64,000 nucleotides of DNA from Epiperipatus broadwayi (taxonomy: Eukaryota; Onychophora; Udeonychophora; Euonychophora; Peripatidae). Below, in pieces: positions 11,517-24,083 of this stretch. The notes beneath the pieces were generated by a model. It had not been told where the DNA came from. It saw nothing but the letters and a program-made list of their open reading frames with translations, and did not search any database. Within the stretch, counting starts at the first letter, position 1. The number at the start of each line of letters is the position of its first letter. The translations under genes were made by a program, and so were the position numbers. Where the stretch lies: positions 8,236,521 to 8,300,520 of the forward strand of contig JAQFVV010006200.1 of assembly GCA_028023455.1 (NCBI GenBank), read 5' to 3'.

Positions 11517-14249
11517 AATATTTATAAATATATAGATTCTATTATATAATTAATTATCATATAATCTTAGCATGCTTTTCATATGTAAAGTCATATTTAC
11601 AGTTCAGACCCTGAATAAAGAAATTATAAATAATTACTATATCTGATAGATATGACCATATTATAATTTATTTATTCAAATTCCAGCATTTCTGAAATCT
11701 ATCTCTTTAGATTGTTGGTTCCATTACTCCTTTTTTAATTTATAAAAAATACCTGTTATTTTCTTCTAATATTATCATGATTTTCAGATATTTTCATTTT
11801 ACTGGAATCACATACATCTTCTGATTTCATTTCATGGTTTATGAATCATGACATATTTATATGTTTGTCTTTAGATCTCTTGTTAATATGATTGGGTTAT
11901 CTTTTCTAAATTTATTTTTGGTACCAATATATTTGGTGTCCTTTATTCAATTTTCTTTTTAGTTTCAACTTTTATCTATTGAGTGGAGCTACTGTTATAA
12001 TACACCAATAAACTGGAATTAAGGGGGAGGGGGGGTCATACAAAAGTATAAATTAATTATAAATTATATGGTATATATAGATATATTTTTGGTGAATCTT
12101 ATTAAAAATTACATGTTTCTTTTCTTTTTGTTTTGTAATTTTGTTATTCGATCTTCAAATTTTTTAAATTTTCTTATTATCTTTCAAAATAGATTTGAAA
12201 CATAAGGGTTAACTGTAAATGTCAAGATTTATTAAATACATTAGTAAAGGACAAATCCAGGTAATCATTTAGCAGATACTTAAGGACATTTATTGATACT
12301 TAAGGTAGCAATATGATCATTACTGTAAATACCAAGTCATAAATGTATAAGTAGTTGGAATATATATATGTTTACAAATTAAAATAACAAAAACAATGGA
12401 TTATGTAAACAAAATTAATAAAAATAAAATATGTTCGTAAATAATATTACAAATGAAGAAGTAGCTAAAAATTTAGGAATCAAATTAAACAGCTAAACAA
12501 AAAGAACAAAAATATGAATTTACTTATACAAATTAATTTTTAAAAAAAAAATAATAATAATAAAGATTACCTATGAATAAGAAGCAAAAAAATAGAAATT
12601 TAGTTGTACAAAGTAATTAAACAAATAAACAAGTAAAAAATATGAAATGAATTGTACAAAATAATTTAACAAATAAATAAAAGATTACATGGAATGTTGA
12701 AATCTTATGATAAATGATCATTAGTGTTTACAGGGATAGCTATCAAAAACTGTTATGTGTTGTGTGTGTGCGTGTAAGATTATTGTGAGAGGAATTAATC
12801 GAAACATTTTTATTTTGAGATTACAGTGGTGCTGTGAACTATTTTATGTCTTACTATATCACTTCAATTTAAAGTTATCCAAAGGAAAATATAAACAAAC
12901 AAACAAACAAATTAAATTTTTCAAATTGTACGATATTTAGCAGCCATTTTTCTTTCTGTGAGTACCATAATTGATTGTTTATATTAAGAAAATTTCCTTC
13001 ATTTATATTGAAAGGACATATAATTTTATTCTTCCTATATTAAAGTTTATGAATTTGGATGTGCTGTATTTTGCATAATAAAATATTATTTGAGTGTAAT
13101 GCTAAAAGTTTTACAAAATTTTATAATATACTAAAAGTTGAAACTGATTTTGAAATATCAAAATAATTAGAGATTCTAATTTTTTCATACCAAAATCACT
13201 ATTATGTTTCTATAAGAGGAAAAAAACCCAGAATAGCATCCAGAGTACATTTAATAGCTACGAACGCCAAACATTTTGCTAAATATTTTATTTTAAAAGT
13301 AAAAATATAGTAATTAGTTTTTCTTTCTTATTTGTAATATTTCAATGAATGCATGAGTGAACACACAGTAAAATATATGGACATGTGTTATGTTATTCTT
13401 ATTTTTAAATTTTTGTTTATACTATAATCTTGACTTATTATACATATAAAAAGCATCCATGTTACACTTTTTAATAACAATGTGGGCTATCCATACTATA
13501 TATATTTGTATATGAGGAAGATTTGGCACAAAATATAGTCTAGTTAGTAATTTCACTATACTTTGTATAAACTTTAAAGAAAAAAAAACTATTTCATGTT
13601 ATGGGAAAAGGTTTTATTTTTCAATGACAAATTATACATAATACCAGTTCAATTTTTGCAAACTATTTATGTCTTTAGATTACTTTATAAAAAATTATTC
13701 TAAAAAAAACGTATTATTTTACTAGATAAATGTTATAAAAGTACAAATCTATATTCCACTTTTGATGTATTTCTTTTTAGAATATAAAAATCTTGATTCC
13801 ACTATTAATATCTTTAAATACCCATCAATATCAAAAATATGCTAGATCCTCAATTTATTCATTAGTTATCCAATTATTGCTCCAGAAACTCCATGCAGTG
13901 TTTAAAAGCAGAGACTAAATGCAAAATGGAATGAAATATTCTGATTATATCTGTACAATAAATGACTCTTCAATTTATTGATTTTAGTTTTAAATCTCCA
14001 TGCAATGGTTAAAATTAGAAACTAATTGAAAAATGGAATGCCCATTTTTGTTCTCCATATATATAAATCTGTGTGTTTAATATAATAAATGCAACATTAT
14101 TTTCAACTTTATGTGTAACCTCCAATCTCAACCAATGAACCAAAGACTGTTGATAAACATTTCAACAATCTAGCAAAGTGGTAATATGAATTTTTTATCG
14201 ACAGCATTTTGTTCATTGTTTGACAGAAAATTACATATAAAGATGAAAA
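11517..14249. other. AT-rich tract with degenerate tandem repeats
   Basis: No gene is recognised. About 12410-12690 holds a degenerate tandem array of roughly 65-bp A-rich units (ACAAA..AATTAAACA..TAAA). About 13840-14040 holds two related units of about 115 bp (TTCAATTTATT...CTCCATGCA...AATGGAATG); a third relative is near 43670. Confidence 0.45.
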
Positions 14250-17200
14250 TATTGCTCAGCATATCTGGGTGGGAAACCATCCCAAAGAGTACTAAGCCTT
14301 AACCTATTTGCCTGTGCTTCCACAATCTCCACTACATGAGCAATACTCCTGATGCTACTAATAGTACAACTTCCTTCTAGTCCTGAGGGTCAGGGAGATA
14401 TATGATACCCTTGATAATAATAAGCCCTGCCCTAGATCCAGCCCTAGGTCTGCTAACACACTATCAGTATATATCTATAAGTGGTGTACAAATGAGTAAC
14501 ACTAAGATCTTTAATAAATTCTAGAAATGCATGAGTAAGGTGAGATAATATGGTATGGTATCATACAAAAATGCAACACAACAACAGATATAATTAAAAT
14601 TTAATAATCATCCAACTGAATATATATAACATCAATAAGTTAGCTATATTCATTAGACAATTACACAAATAATAATGTAGTGCTTAATGTTAGAGAATAT
14701 GTATACAAAAGGTAATACAATACTATTTCATTATGATGAAATATTTAATTATTTGAGGTTCTATACTTTCATGGATGAATATAGGGTAAAATCATAGTTC
14801 AATATACCGTATTGAAACATCACCTGATTGGGTTAAGGAATGTGAGTGTGTATAATGGAGATATTAAAGCATTATAACCACAGATATAATTATATGTACC
14901 AATAAGTAACTAATGAGATTTATTAAGCTAATCAAGTGGTGTATATGAATTTAGAATCATGAGAATATTGAGAGACTTGTTATTCATAACTATGTGAGAT
15001 TGATATATGTAAAAATATGAAGGGATTAAGTAATGTGGTAGCTTAAATGCTTTAGATAAATATAGATACATATAGGGTTTAATTAGTATCGGTGGTGCTG
15101 ATGGAGAATACATATGCGAACATATAATTGCAAGGCTTTGTCTATGTATAATTTGGATCGACAGAATGCAGATGTCTATGAAGGATTCGACACAAATAAG
15201 CAGGGTCACTGGACTGGGTCCCCCAGTAAAATCCGTGAATGCATGATTGAACAGCTAGGACCCTAGGTGTGACTTCCATGTCCACTCTAATGCGGGAACC
15301 TTAAAGATTTGAGATGTTGTTAGTCATATGTACACCATAGAGAAGTTTGACAAAGCATACTATAAAAATCATAGATTTATATATCTGCACCAGCAACACA
15401 CAAATGGGTATAATAACAATAATAATTAATAATAGATTATTCTCAAAGTTTAGCATGTTATTGTGCAACTATACTCAATCCATTCTTAAGTCTTAACAGA
15501 TTTCAAATAAATTTAAATATTTATCATCTAAAGATTAAGGTAGATCATATGATTCCAAGACAGTAACCACATTCAACATTGTTGTAATAATAATTAAATG
15601 GGCTGTGAATGCATGATGAGGGAACTTTTATAAACTTAATGTCTAGTCATACATGTTCAAAATATCTCATAACTTCACACATACAACCGTATTATACTTC
15701 AACTTAAAATGAACAAATAAATATATGAGATAGCATAAATAGATCACAATAGGTGACTTAACTATTATACAAAACACAATTGGATTCACTGAATCCACAG
15801 TATATTTTATATACTAAAAAATAACATCCGAACTAATGAGTAGAAAAGAGATTCAATACAAAATATTTGCTGTGCATGTTTATTATAAGAATGGGATTCA
15901 CTTGCCCAGTCAGAGGTTATACAGGCATATTATGATAACACAATATCATAAAGAAAATAATTTAATAAAATTCAAGACTGTTGTTTAAAGAATAGATTAA
16001 CCAAGTTACATATGTTGAAATTATATAATTTAGATATAGTTGTAGGAGTACATTACAATTTAACTGTCCTGATATAGTTTGTCACAGATTTAGCTATAGC
16101 TTAGGAAAATTACATAAAATGTTTTAGAACTCTTGGAATGGAAAGTTATCTTAGTTTATCCATTGTAGCATTGTTAGTGCACTTAATGGTTTTGATCATG
16201 GTTATGAAGTGTTCATGAGAGTTCACATCACTAGATAGCCAGCTTTCATTTTATAATTGTATCATTACGTTGATTCCAGCAACAACAGCCCTCTATATGA
16301 CATTAGCAGCAGCATTTCTGATCTCACTTGTGGCAGTAGCAGGTCATGGGCAGCTTCTTATAGTTGGAGGTATGCAAGTAGTATTGGGCTACAGGACAAC
16401 CATTCTCTAAATAGGAAAATAGCCCCTGCCTACCTCTACTCTGGCATTTAAGTTTTAAATGAGACCAAACTATATATTATATTCTGTTATCTCCAGTCAC
16501 AAAATCTAGCTCTATATATTGACCGAGTATATCATTAATCTTTCTTACTGGCTTATCTTGTGGTGAAATAAGCCATTAACATATTTTTTTTTACTGCCAC
16601 ACCTTATGCATGTATTATCTACTTTGCTATCTAAAAGTTTGCAACAGGGTTCTGCCAATAGATTTATTTTTGTTACATTATTTCAGATATCCTGTTACAT
16701 TAATTCTTTTGTTATAGTTTTACAAAATAAGATTTAAAAAAAATATTATAAAGCAAATGCTTTAAGATGGTTTATTTCTTTGCTGATAATATCTTCAACT
16801 TGCCAAATGTTGTTATCGCTTTTACTAGTTAATTACTTAAGCAATTAATATATCCCTATGGGGTTGCATTAGTAAAATACTATTGTTCAGCCTCACAATC
16901 CTCATTTAACTTTCTAATAAACAAAATTTGTGGCATGATATTTTAAATATTTGATTATCAAAAGCATACTTTTCTTTATTTTACTGTAATATCCTATAAA
17001 TACAATTTATCCAAACCACTTCAAACACTTTTTAGCACAACTCTTTATTTGTACATACACCTACATTTCAACTGTTCTGCAGTCTTCTTCAGAGCCAGTT
17101 CATTTTAATTTTTTTTTAAAAATTAAAATTAAAGAGATTAAAATGAACTGGCTCTAAAGAAGACTGTAGGATAGTCGAAACGTAGGTGTATGTACAAATA

Positions 17201-17742
17201 AAGAGTTTTGCTAAAAAGTGTTTGAAGTGATTTGGATAAATTGTATTTATAGAGCAAAATAATATTAAATATAAATTTTAAAAAATAATTCTGGAATGTA
17301 TATGTAATATTGGCATACCCGACTTATGCGTTTATACACCCATGTGCGAACATACATTCAAATTATAAAATAAATTAATCAATTTCTCATTCCTTTAGAT
17401 TATTAATTTGCCTATCTATAATAACCATATATATATGATAAATGCTTTGCACATATGTATACCTTGGCCAATTATAACAACACACACTTTGCAATATGAC
17501 TAGTGTCTAAACTAGGGTATGCGGTTAGGTAAGAAATTAATCAATTTCTTATTCCTTTATATTATTAACTTGCCTATCTATAATAACCATATATATATAT
17601 GCTTCACACATGTGTATATCTTGGCCAATTATAACATGACACCCACTTTGCAATATGACTAGGGTCTAAACTAGGGTATGAGATTAGGTAAGAAAACAAA
17701 GAAAGATGAAACAAAGATTGCAGAGAAAATCTTACCATTTCA
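14250..17742 (-). repeat. Outer element 3' LTR
   Basis: The repeat matches 32324-36937, beginning at the shared CTCAGCATATCTGGG block. The last ~70 bp seen at the start of the right LTR are missing or too diverged here. It carries a 260-bp hairpin insertion (16994-17254) that the right copy lacks. The end CATTTCA fits an LTR end (TG...CA read on either strand). Confidence 0.75.
16994..17254. mobile_element. Hairpin element with hammerhead-like motif, inserted in LTR
   Basis: Two arms of about 117 bp (16994-17110 and 17138-17254) form a near-perfect hairpin. The right arm holds CTAAAGA-AGACT...AGTC-GAAACG and the left arm, read in reverse, CTGAAGA-AGACTG...CAGTT-GAAATG. This resembles the hammerhead core CUGAUGA-stem II-GAAAC found in the terminal repeats of Penelope-like elements. 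The homologous point in the right LTR (about 36590) has no insert, so this arrived after the LTRs separated. Family assignment is inference. Confidence 0.55.
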
Positions 17743-18506
17743 TATTCCCTCAGTTCCAAAAGAAAAGCAATAAAAAATGCCTTTACATGACCAATGAAAG
17801 TTATTAACATCTAAACCCAGTAATATAGATTAAAATTATATTGAACTGATTGATCATAGTAATATCATCAATTAACAAAATCAAATAATGTGAAGCAATA
17901 AAATTTTATATCTCAGATCAGATACTTGACAAGATGATTTTGACAACTAGTAAATGCATTGAATATTATTTACATTTCTACTTACACATGTGATCTAAAG
18001 TAATTCCCTTTTATGGCTAACTAATGAAAATATTTCTAATCTAAAATATATTTAACTAAGAGGGTATCCTTACTTATGTATTCTACTCCCAAATAATATG
18101 TTACTCTTAATATCTGGTAATACATAGTGCTACTTTTATCACTTTTGGAAAATTCTGTGTTCAAATCTCTTTTCAGTCCATCATTTTCTCACTGGTCATC
18201 TATATATCCCTTTGTGGTTTTCCTGGGTCAGGTGGGTGATTTATGAAAGGTTTAAGGCTCCTGGCATTATACATTCCTTTTATTATGCCATTGTCCTCCA
18301 AAAGGCATATATTTGGATCCTCCAAAAGGCATACATTTGGACCACATACTCTATTTATTATGTAAGTTCCTTAGTACAACAGAATTTTTTTTTATATTCC
18401 TTCCTGTTCTTGTCACTTGGCTTTGGAATTCATTCCCCATACTTCATCCCTTGCTCTGAACCGTGTGACTGCTTCTCCTTTTGTTTTCTCTTCTCAGTCC
18501 TCACTT

Positions 18507-19033
18507 CTAAATGATAGTATACCATACACTAATATGCCTTAATTTGATCTGCTGATCTCCTGGTAGTAGTGTCTTAATTAATGGGGGCTCTGACTTAACA
18601 AAATGGAGATGTAACAGCATCAGTCTGACAGACTCGCTGACTGTCCCATTTATGTAACAGAAAACATGTTCTGTCTGGTTTACCCAACCTTGGTGGTTGC
18701 TTATGTGGGTCCTAAACAATCAGTTTATCTCCTGCATGACCTGTTCACAGGGATTATGTTGGGGTTTCTATAGAGGTCAGAATGTGCTTGATATTTTGTT
18801 TTTTTTTACCCAGGTCTGCCATTCCTGTGAAGTGAATACAGAACCATGATCCGACAAGATTATCTTTGCTTTCCCAATTGTTAAAATTTGCTGTTCTTGC
18901 AAAGTCCTAATGGCACCTTGTGAATCAGCTCTCAAGACAGAGTTGTAGGCCCATACATATTTTGAAAATAGATTGTACATAATGAGAAGATACTAGAATC
19001 TTGGTATGGTAGAAATGGTCCATAATAGTCCAT
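18507..19033 (-). pseudogene. Retroelement integrase, broken
   Basis: Integrase joins the element's DNA copy to the host chromosome. The core begins with MDYYGPF (first catalytic Asp at about 19030), followed by FSKYV, then ILSDHGSVFTS (second Asp at about 18850) and NPCEQ (Glu at about 18745). The second Asp and the Glu are in the same frame with 34 codons between them, next to the classic D,D(35)E spacing. The C-terminal side continues with a GWVNQTEHVFCYIN block and SEPPLIKTLLP to a stop at 18507. A frameshift near 18970 and three in-frame stops (near 18777, 18768 and 18721) break it. It belongs to the outer LTR element; the spacing and the DxxGP and SDxGxxF motifs are typical of LTR-element integrases. 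Confidence 0.85.
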
Positions 19034-20020
19034 GATATTCATATTGTTTGTATTGCTGTCCAAGCTTTGGTTGTAAGATTTCTCTGGACCTGGGATTCTT
19101 TTTTCCTCAGTCCCTTGCCCCCAAATTCTATGTTTTATACTGCTTCCTTCTTTCATCAACTCCAGTAATTTTTGGCCCATTCCCCTTTCTATGCCATTCC
19201 ATATAGGTCCCAGATGCTGGCTCTCATCTCCATCCTTTCTCTGGCTGCCCCTTCATATTAATGATTCCAGTTCTTTTTGAATCCATAAACATCTTCTGAG
19301 TTCCTACTGTGGTTCTTGCATTTCTTTAACAGCTTCTTCTACACTCCCTTTCATCTATTTGACCTCAACTCTCACATTAGTGTTTTTTTTCATGTTATTG
19401 TTAAGGTGTCCATGCTGTAGATTATCCCCTCTATCTTCTCACTGATTTGCTTTATCTCTCTGTATGCTCTTTCTGTCTCATCCACATTCTTCATGTTTTT
19501 GTATATTCTTTCTTAGTTGGACATTTATACACTCTTTATTCTTTCCAATTCTACAACTAATATTTCCATTAAGTGTTGATTTTCTTCATTCCACTTTGTC
19601 CCTTCTTCTAGCCTCTTCCCTATTCTGCCTGAAGGATTCCTCTATATATTTTAAGTTGAATCCACTGTCCTGATGTTTGATACAGGGTCCTAGTATTATT
19701 GGGTTGGGTTTTAGGAAATCCTGATGAATCAAACTCCTCTTGTTCTTGCTCACTTTGGCTGCTATCCTCAGTGTCCCTTTCTTCCATGCCTACCTCCACA
19801 TTATCCATGGCTTATTATTTATTATTCCTAAAAATGGCTTATTTGCTATCTTGCTAACAGCTTATTTGCCATTCTTACTGATGTCTTATTTGCTATTCTT
19901 GCTAATGGATTATTTGCTATTCTTGTTGATGTCTTATTTGCTATTCTCCTTCCCCTATATTATGATCATTTCCATACACCTTCTCTACAATTGCCCTAAT
20001 GCCCTTTTCCCTATCCATAC
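19034..20020 (-). pseudogene. Gag-like coiled-coil remnant fused to integrase
   Basis: Minus-strand frames read acidic and helical sequence: a DNVEVGMEERDTEDSSQSEQEQEEF segment near 19805-19730, then a KGSVEEAVKEMQEPQ-type coiled coil at about 19360-19310 with stops, then KLLELMKEG leading straight into the integrase start. The charge pattern and position match the coiled-coil Gag of the nested element (24725-25375), but sequence identity is low. No capsid WW motif, protease or RT lies between it and the integrase, so a deletion has joined the gag end to the integrase. Confidence 0.5.
19837..19949 (-). repeat. 24-bp tandem repeat coding an octapeptide
   Basis: Almost five units of 24 bp (core CTTATTTGCTATTCTTGCTGATG on the plus strand). 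Because 24 is a multiple of three, the minus strand reads a repeated octapeptide of the RIANKTS(T/V/A) type. It lies just upstream of the acidic Gag-like remnant, but a stop and a frameshift separate it from both neighbours in the present sequence. Confidence 0.7.
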
Positions 20021-20681
20021 TGCTGTCTTTAATATTTGTGTTGCACACTAATCAAAATTACATCAATGAATAAATATATAAAATAAAATAATAAAAAATT
20101 TATTTTACCAGTGCTGGCCACACCATTCTTGTCTTCCAATTGATTCTTTAAATCTGAAATATTCACTAGATCTGGGTATATTTATTTTGTCACTTCCTAT
20201 ACTAATAGTCATTTCCTTACACATCTTTCAACCCATTAATAGTTCTATTCAATCCGATCTATAATACCTCACTTGGTCTTAATATTAATATCTTTTTTTA
20301 AACAGAAAAAAAAACTTCCTACTCTGATGGCAATGTTTATTTAAGAATGACTCCATCCATTTGGGTCATGGCTGGATGCCATGCAATCAGACGCAAACAC
20401 TTATACATTGTTACCATCCCCCAATCATAATCAAATTTATTAATTCACTTTCCAATAAATATTTTTTTCACTTTCAGAAATTAACTAAACATGATATACA
20501 ATTACTACCACAGACATCAAGAAAACATTCATTGACTTATTTTTAAACTAAAATTTATATAAACAATAATCTCAGGTATGTGGGTTATAATGGTTAAAAA
20601 GTCTCATGTTATGATGGCATGTGCTAAAAGAAGATTTCTAGAGTGAAACCTGATGTCTAAAACTATGAGATATATATATAT

Positions 20682-23578
20682 TGTGCCGGTCGGATTTGTA
20701 TGTTCACGTAACAAGATCTAGCATCTAGGCAAAAGTACCTCAAATCCAATCGTGCACAAGATACACAGATCAGGAACACTCATGAACTCTGCCCTATTTA
20801 CCTATTCCCCAGATCTATAACATTGTGAGCAACAATCCCGATGACATCGACTTAATTTACTTCTCACCGCTGGCATCGGTGACACAAAAAAGACTCTAGG
20901 CTAAACTTATATGATAGAATAACTTAATAACTAGCTATATTTATGAGCAATGAAGGCTTGTGACCTAGCATATTAATTATGTGTTGAGTGGAGATCATCT
21001 AGTCATATTGAGCATAAGTAATAACTTAATATTTTAACTTAACTAAAAGAAAGCAATGGTTCAAGTTGATATATATATATTTAAGATTTATTAATAACAA
21101 AATTATGTCGGGTTATTTACCTGACATGAGCCTTGTACGTATTATATATATATGTGTTTGATTCATATTTAACGATAACATAAGATTTGCAGCTATGCCA
21201 ATAATATATATATGTGATTTCATGAATTAGAGCTATTATAATACATTACTGGAATACTATTACACCCCCAGAGACGAAAAGAGCATTTACTTAATTTAAA
21301 AAAAAACACAATAATTTTATAAACAGATATTACATTTGGTTACATTCAATATTATTATTAAGTCTGAGTTATAGATAATTACTGCGTGGGGTGGGTAATG
21401 AATAATTATATAAATAATAGTAAATCTATCGCATTAATACGTATATTAAACTAATGGAAATATGTCTCTTTAAAGAAATCATCTCATTACGGCTTATGAC
21501 TATTTCTAAGCAACTAATAAGACACTGAAAGGCGGTGCATGCATGGTGGCTGATTGGGTTGGTCCAATTATGGATCCTGGAGTGTGCTTCATGAACTTTA
21601 AGAACGAAGTTGACCGATTTCCTCTGCAACGTAGGCAGGATCAGTATTGAGACGAATGACGGTCGGCTATGTCATTATCGGGCTGGATTTTCCAGAGTGA
21701 TCCCCGTATAAAGCATGCACATGAGACCAAGGATATCCCCAGGTTGGTTTTACAGCTTGGTTTAAGGACATTGAGAATGACGATGGGGCTCGACTGAGCG
21801 AATACCTCCATGTGAGAAAGAAGCACGAACATATATATAAACAAAGTGGCCTTTATGCACATAACGCTTAATAATATAATATAAACATAATTCTAAAGAT
21901 TAAAGATTATCGAAACATATTTAGTGCCCATAAATTATGAAATATTCGGCGTAATGATATGGCTTCATTAAGCAAACATGAATAATAATTATACTTAAAT
22001 ATAAAACTAAGATCTTAAGATCCCCCTCCCCCTTTACATTATGTTACTTAATATTATTCATTACTTCCCATACATTTAAGAAATCTCAATTTTGGTTAAT
22101 CAATGCCCTTGTGAAAATATATAAATTATTACAAAATAAGTGGGTGGTGGTAATAGCTAAGATGGGTTTACATATATAATATAATTTAAGAATAAAAGAT
22201 AGCGCATTATTTAAGAAGGAAAATGTGAAAAAAAACAGATGTCAATCTGTTTTTCTACAGTAAACATAAAAACATAATTAGTTTATTTATCTAAAATCGT
22301 GAGCACCTGGGCAAGTCGAATAAGACTTGTTTTGATGAAATTATAAATTATTTACCCGGTAAATGAGGGTGGAGAAACGAAAATGAATTATATGCTTGCG
22401 ATTTTAGAATATTATTGGCGTTTATTTTAAAATATAAATACATAATCTTAATGAAAATTATTTGCCGTTTGGGAATAAAAAAAAGAAAAAACATTTTATA
22501 GGAGGCTTAATATAGATTAGTTATATAGAGTTATACGAATACATATTTTGAAGACATTTAAAATAGGTGATTAAAATATAAATATTACAGAGAAGGCAGG
22601 ATTTAAGAATTGCAAGCAGTCAAAGTTCTTTTACCTTGCTTATTTAGAAGAGCGATTTCACTAGGAGTCAGTCCATCGGTATTATTTCACTAGATCTAGT
22701 GTAGTATTACTATTTGAAAATTAGCATTTCATTTTCACTGGAAAAATACATAAAGTTCATTGGTATGGGATGCAGAGCTTCGTTCATGGGAACAGCATAT
22801 TAGAATGGAGGGAAAAGGTGAAATTTCCTCTACTCATGACACATTGAGTGAGAATCAAAACTGGCATGGAATATGTATAGCAACATAGTTATTTAATGGT
22901 CTCCTCCTCTTGTAGATTCAAATCCAGCAGTATAAATACTTTTATTTTGAAGCTGTAACTTAGCAACTACTGCTGGACCTGAGGCGGTTGACGCACTTAA
23001 GTTTCATCTGGAATAGTTTGACCAGATACTCTTATCTAGTAAGATGTTTGAAACAATGCAAGTTTGTTATCAGTTTCTCGAATGATTGTTTTAAAATATA
23101 TCTTATGGTTTTAAAACAAGCTAGCGTGGACAATTTCCACTAATGGGTTTATTTTATTATTACCAATTAGTAATCTTTTACTTTAATCTAAGGGGTCTTC
23201 CGGGTAATTGTTTTTTGAGTGATTTCTTAACAAGATTGCATCATTTCTGGCTACAAAATTAAATATGAAAAAATAAGTTTCATATATAATACCTTATATA
23301 TATAATAATTATTAATTTATTCGCAATCTCCTACAATGAAATATATAAATATTTATTATTTACACCCGTATATACATGAGAATATTATTAAATAAAATAT
23401 TTTTAAATTAAAATACATACGTGTTAATGTGATTTATATTATAATACTAACCAAAAGAAATATATATATTATTAGTTATGTATATACATGCATAAAGGCG
23501 GGTTTGAATAGTTAGGTGATAGGAGATTGGATGAGGGCTGCTGTGAAGCAGGATCTGAGCATCAGATCATCTGCTTCA
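20682..23578 (-). repeat. Nested element 3' LTR
   Basis: Length 2897 bp, TG...CA ends. It matches 27728-32011 throughout except for the insertions in that copy. A minus-strand open frame (21641-21862) has a longer counterpart in the right copy but stops early because a CAA codon is TGA here. Confidence 0.85.
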
Positions 23579-23761
23579 TTTACCTGAACTTACTGAAAAA
23601 AAATGAAAAAATGTTTAAAAAAGAAAAAAAATCTTTTACTTGATGTCCAGGTAACTAAAGAACAACTTTGGATTGGTGATGTATCTACAGGAAATTTTTA
23701 TTTTACTCTGTCAGAGCGCTACCTTGTTTTGACTCAACATTTATACTAAATATCCTAACTC

Positions 23762-23934
23762 TCTCTGCTATATTAGAAATTTTATGACTTTCATTTATGA
23801 TAGAATACCCTCTCTGCTATATTAGAAATTTTATGACTTTCATTTATGATAGAATACCCTCTCTGCTATATTAGGAATTTTATGACTTTCATTTTTGATA
23901 GAATACCCTAACTTCTCTGCTATATTACTGGAAA
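23762..23934. repeat. 54-bp tandem repeat, about 3.3 copies
   Basis: The unit CTCTCTGCTATATTAGAAATTTTATGACTTTCATTTATGATAGAATACC repeats three times almost exactly and then decays. It lies between the gag stop and the 3' LTR of the nested element, where pol would be in a complete element. Confidence 0.9.
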
Positions 23935-24083
23935 ATTTTTTCACTGTCTTCAAAAAAAAACTGCTTGGTTAATAAAATAAAATATAAAAAACTATGGTAT
24001 AATATATACAAATTATTATAGTCCTAAATCATTTACCATTGCCTATCCATGTTGTCATGTTCTATCTGTCCAGCTCAGACTTT

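Noticed and set aside
14928-15209. 93-codon minus-strand frame.
   Set aside because: It lies within the outer LTR; the matching region of the other LTR does not keep the frame.
18212-20051. Plus-strand frames of about 100 codons near the integrase.
   Set aside because: They are antisense to integrase and Gag-like remnants; the leucine- and phenylalanine-rich content reflects the A-rich coding strand.
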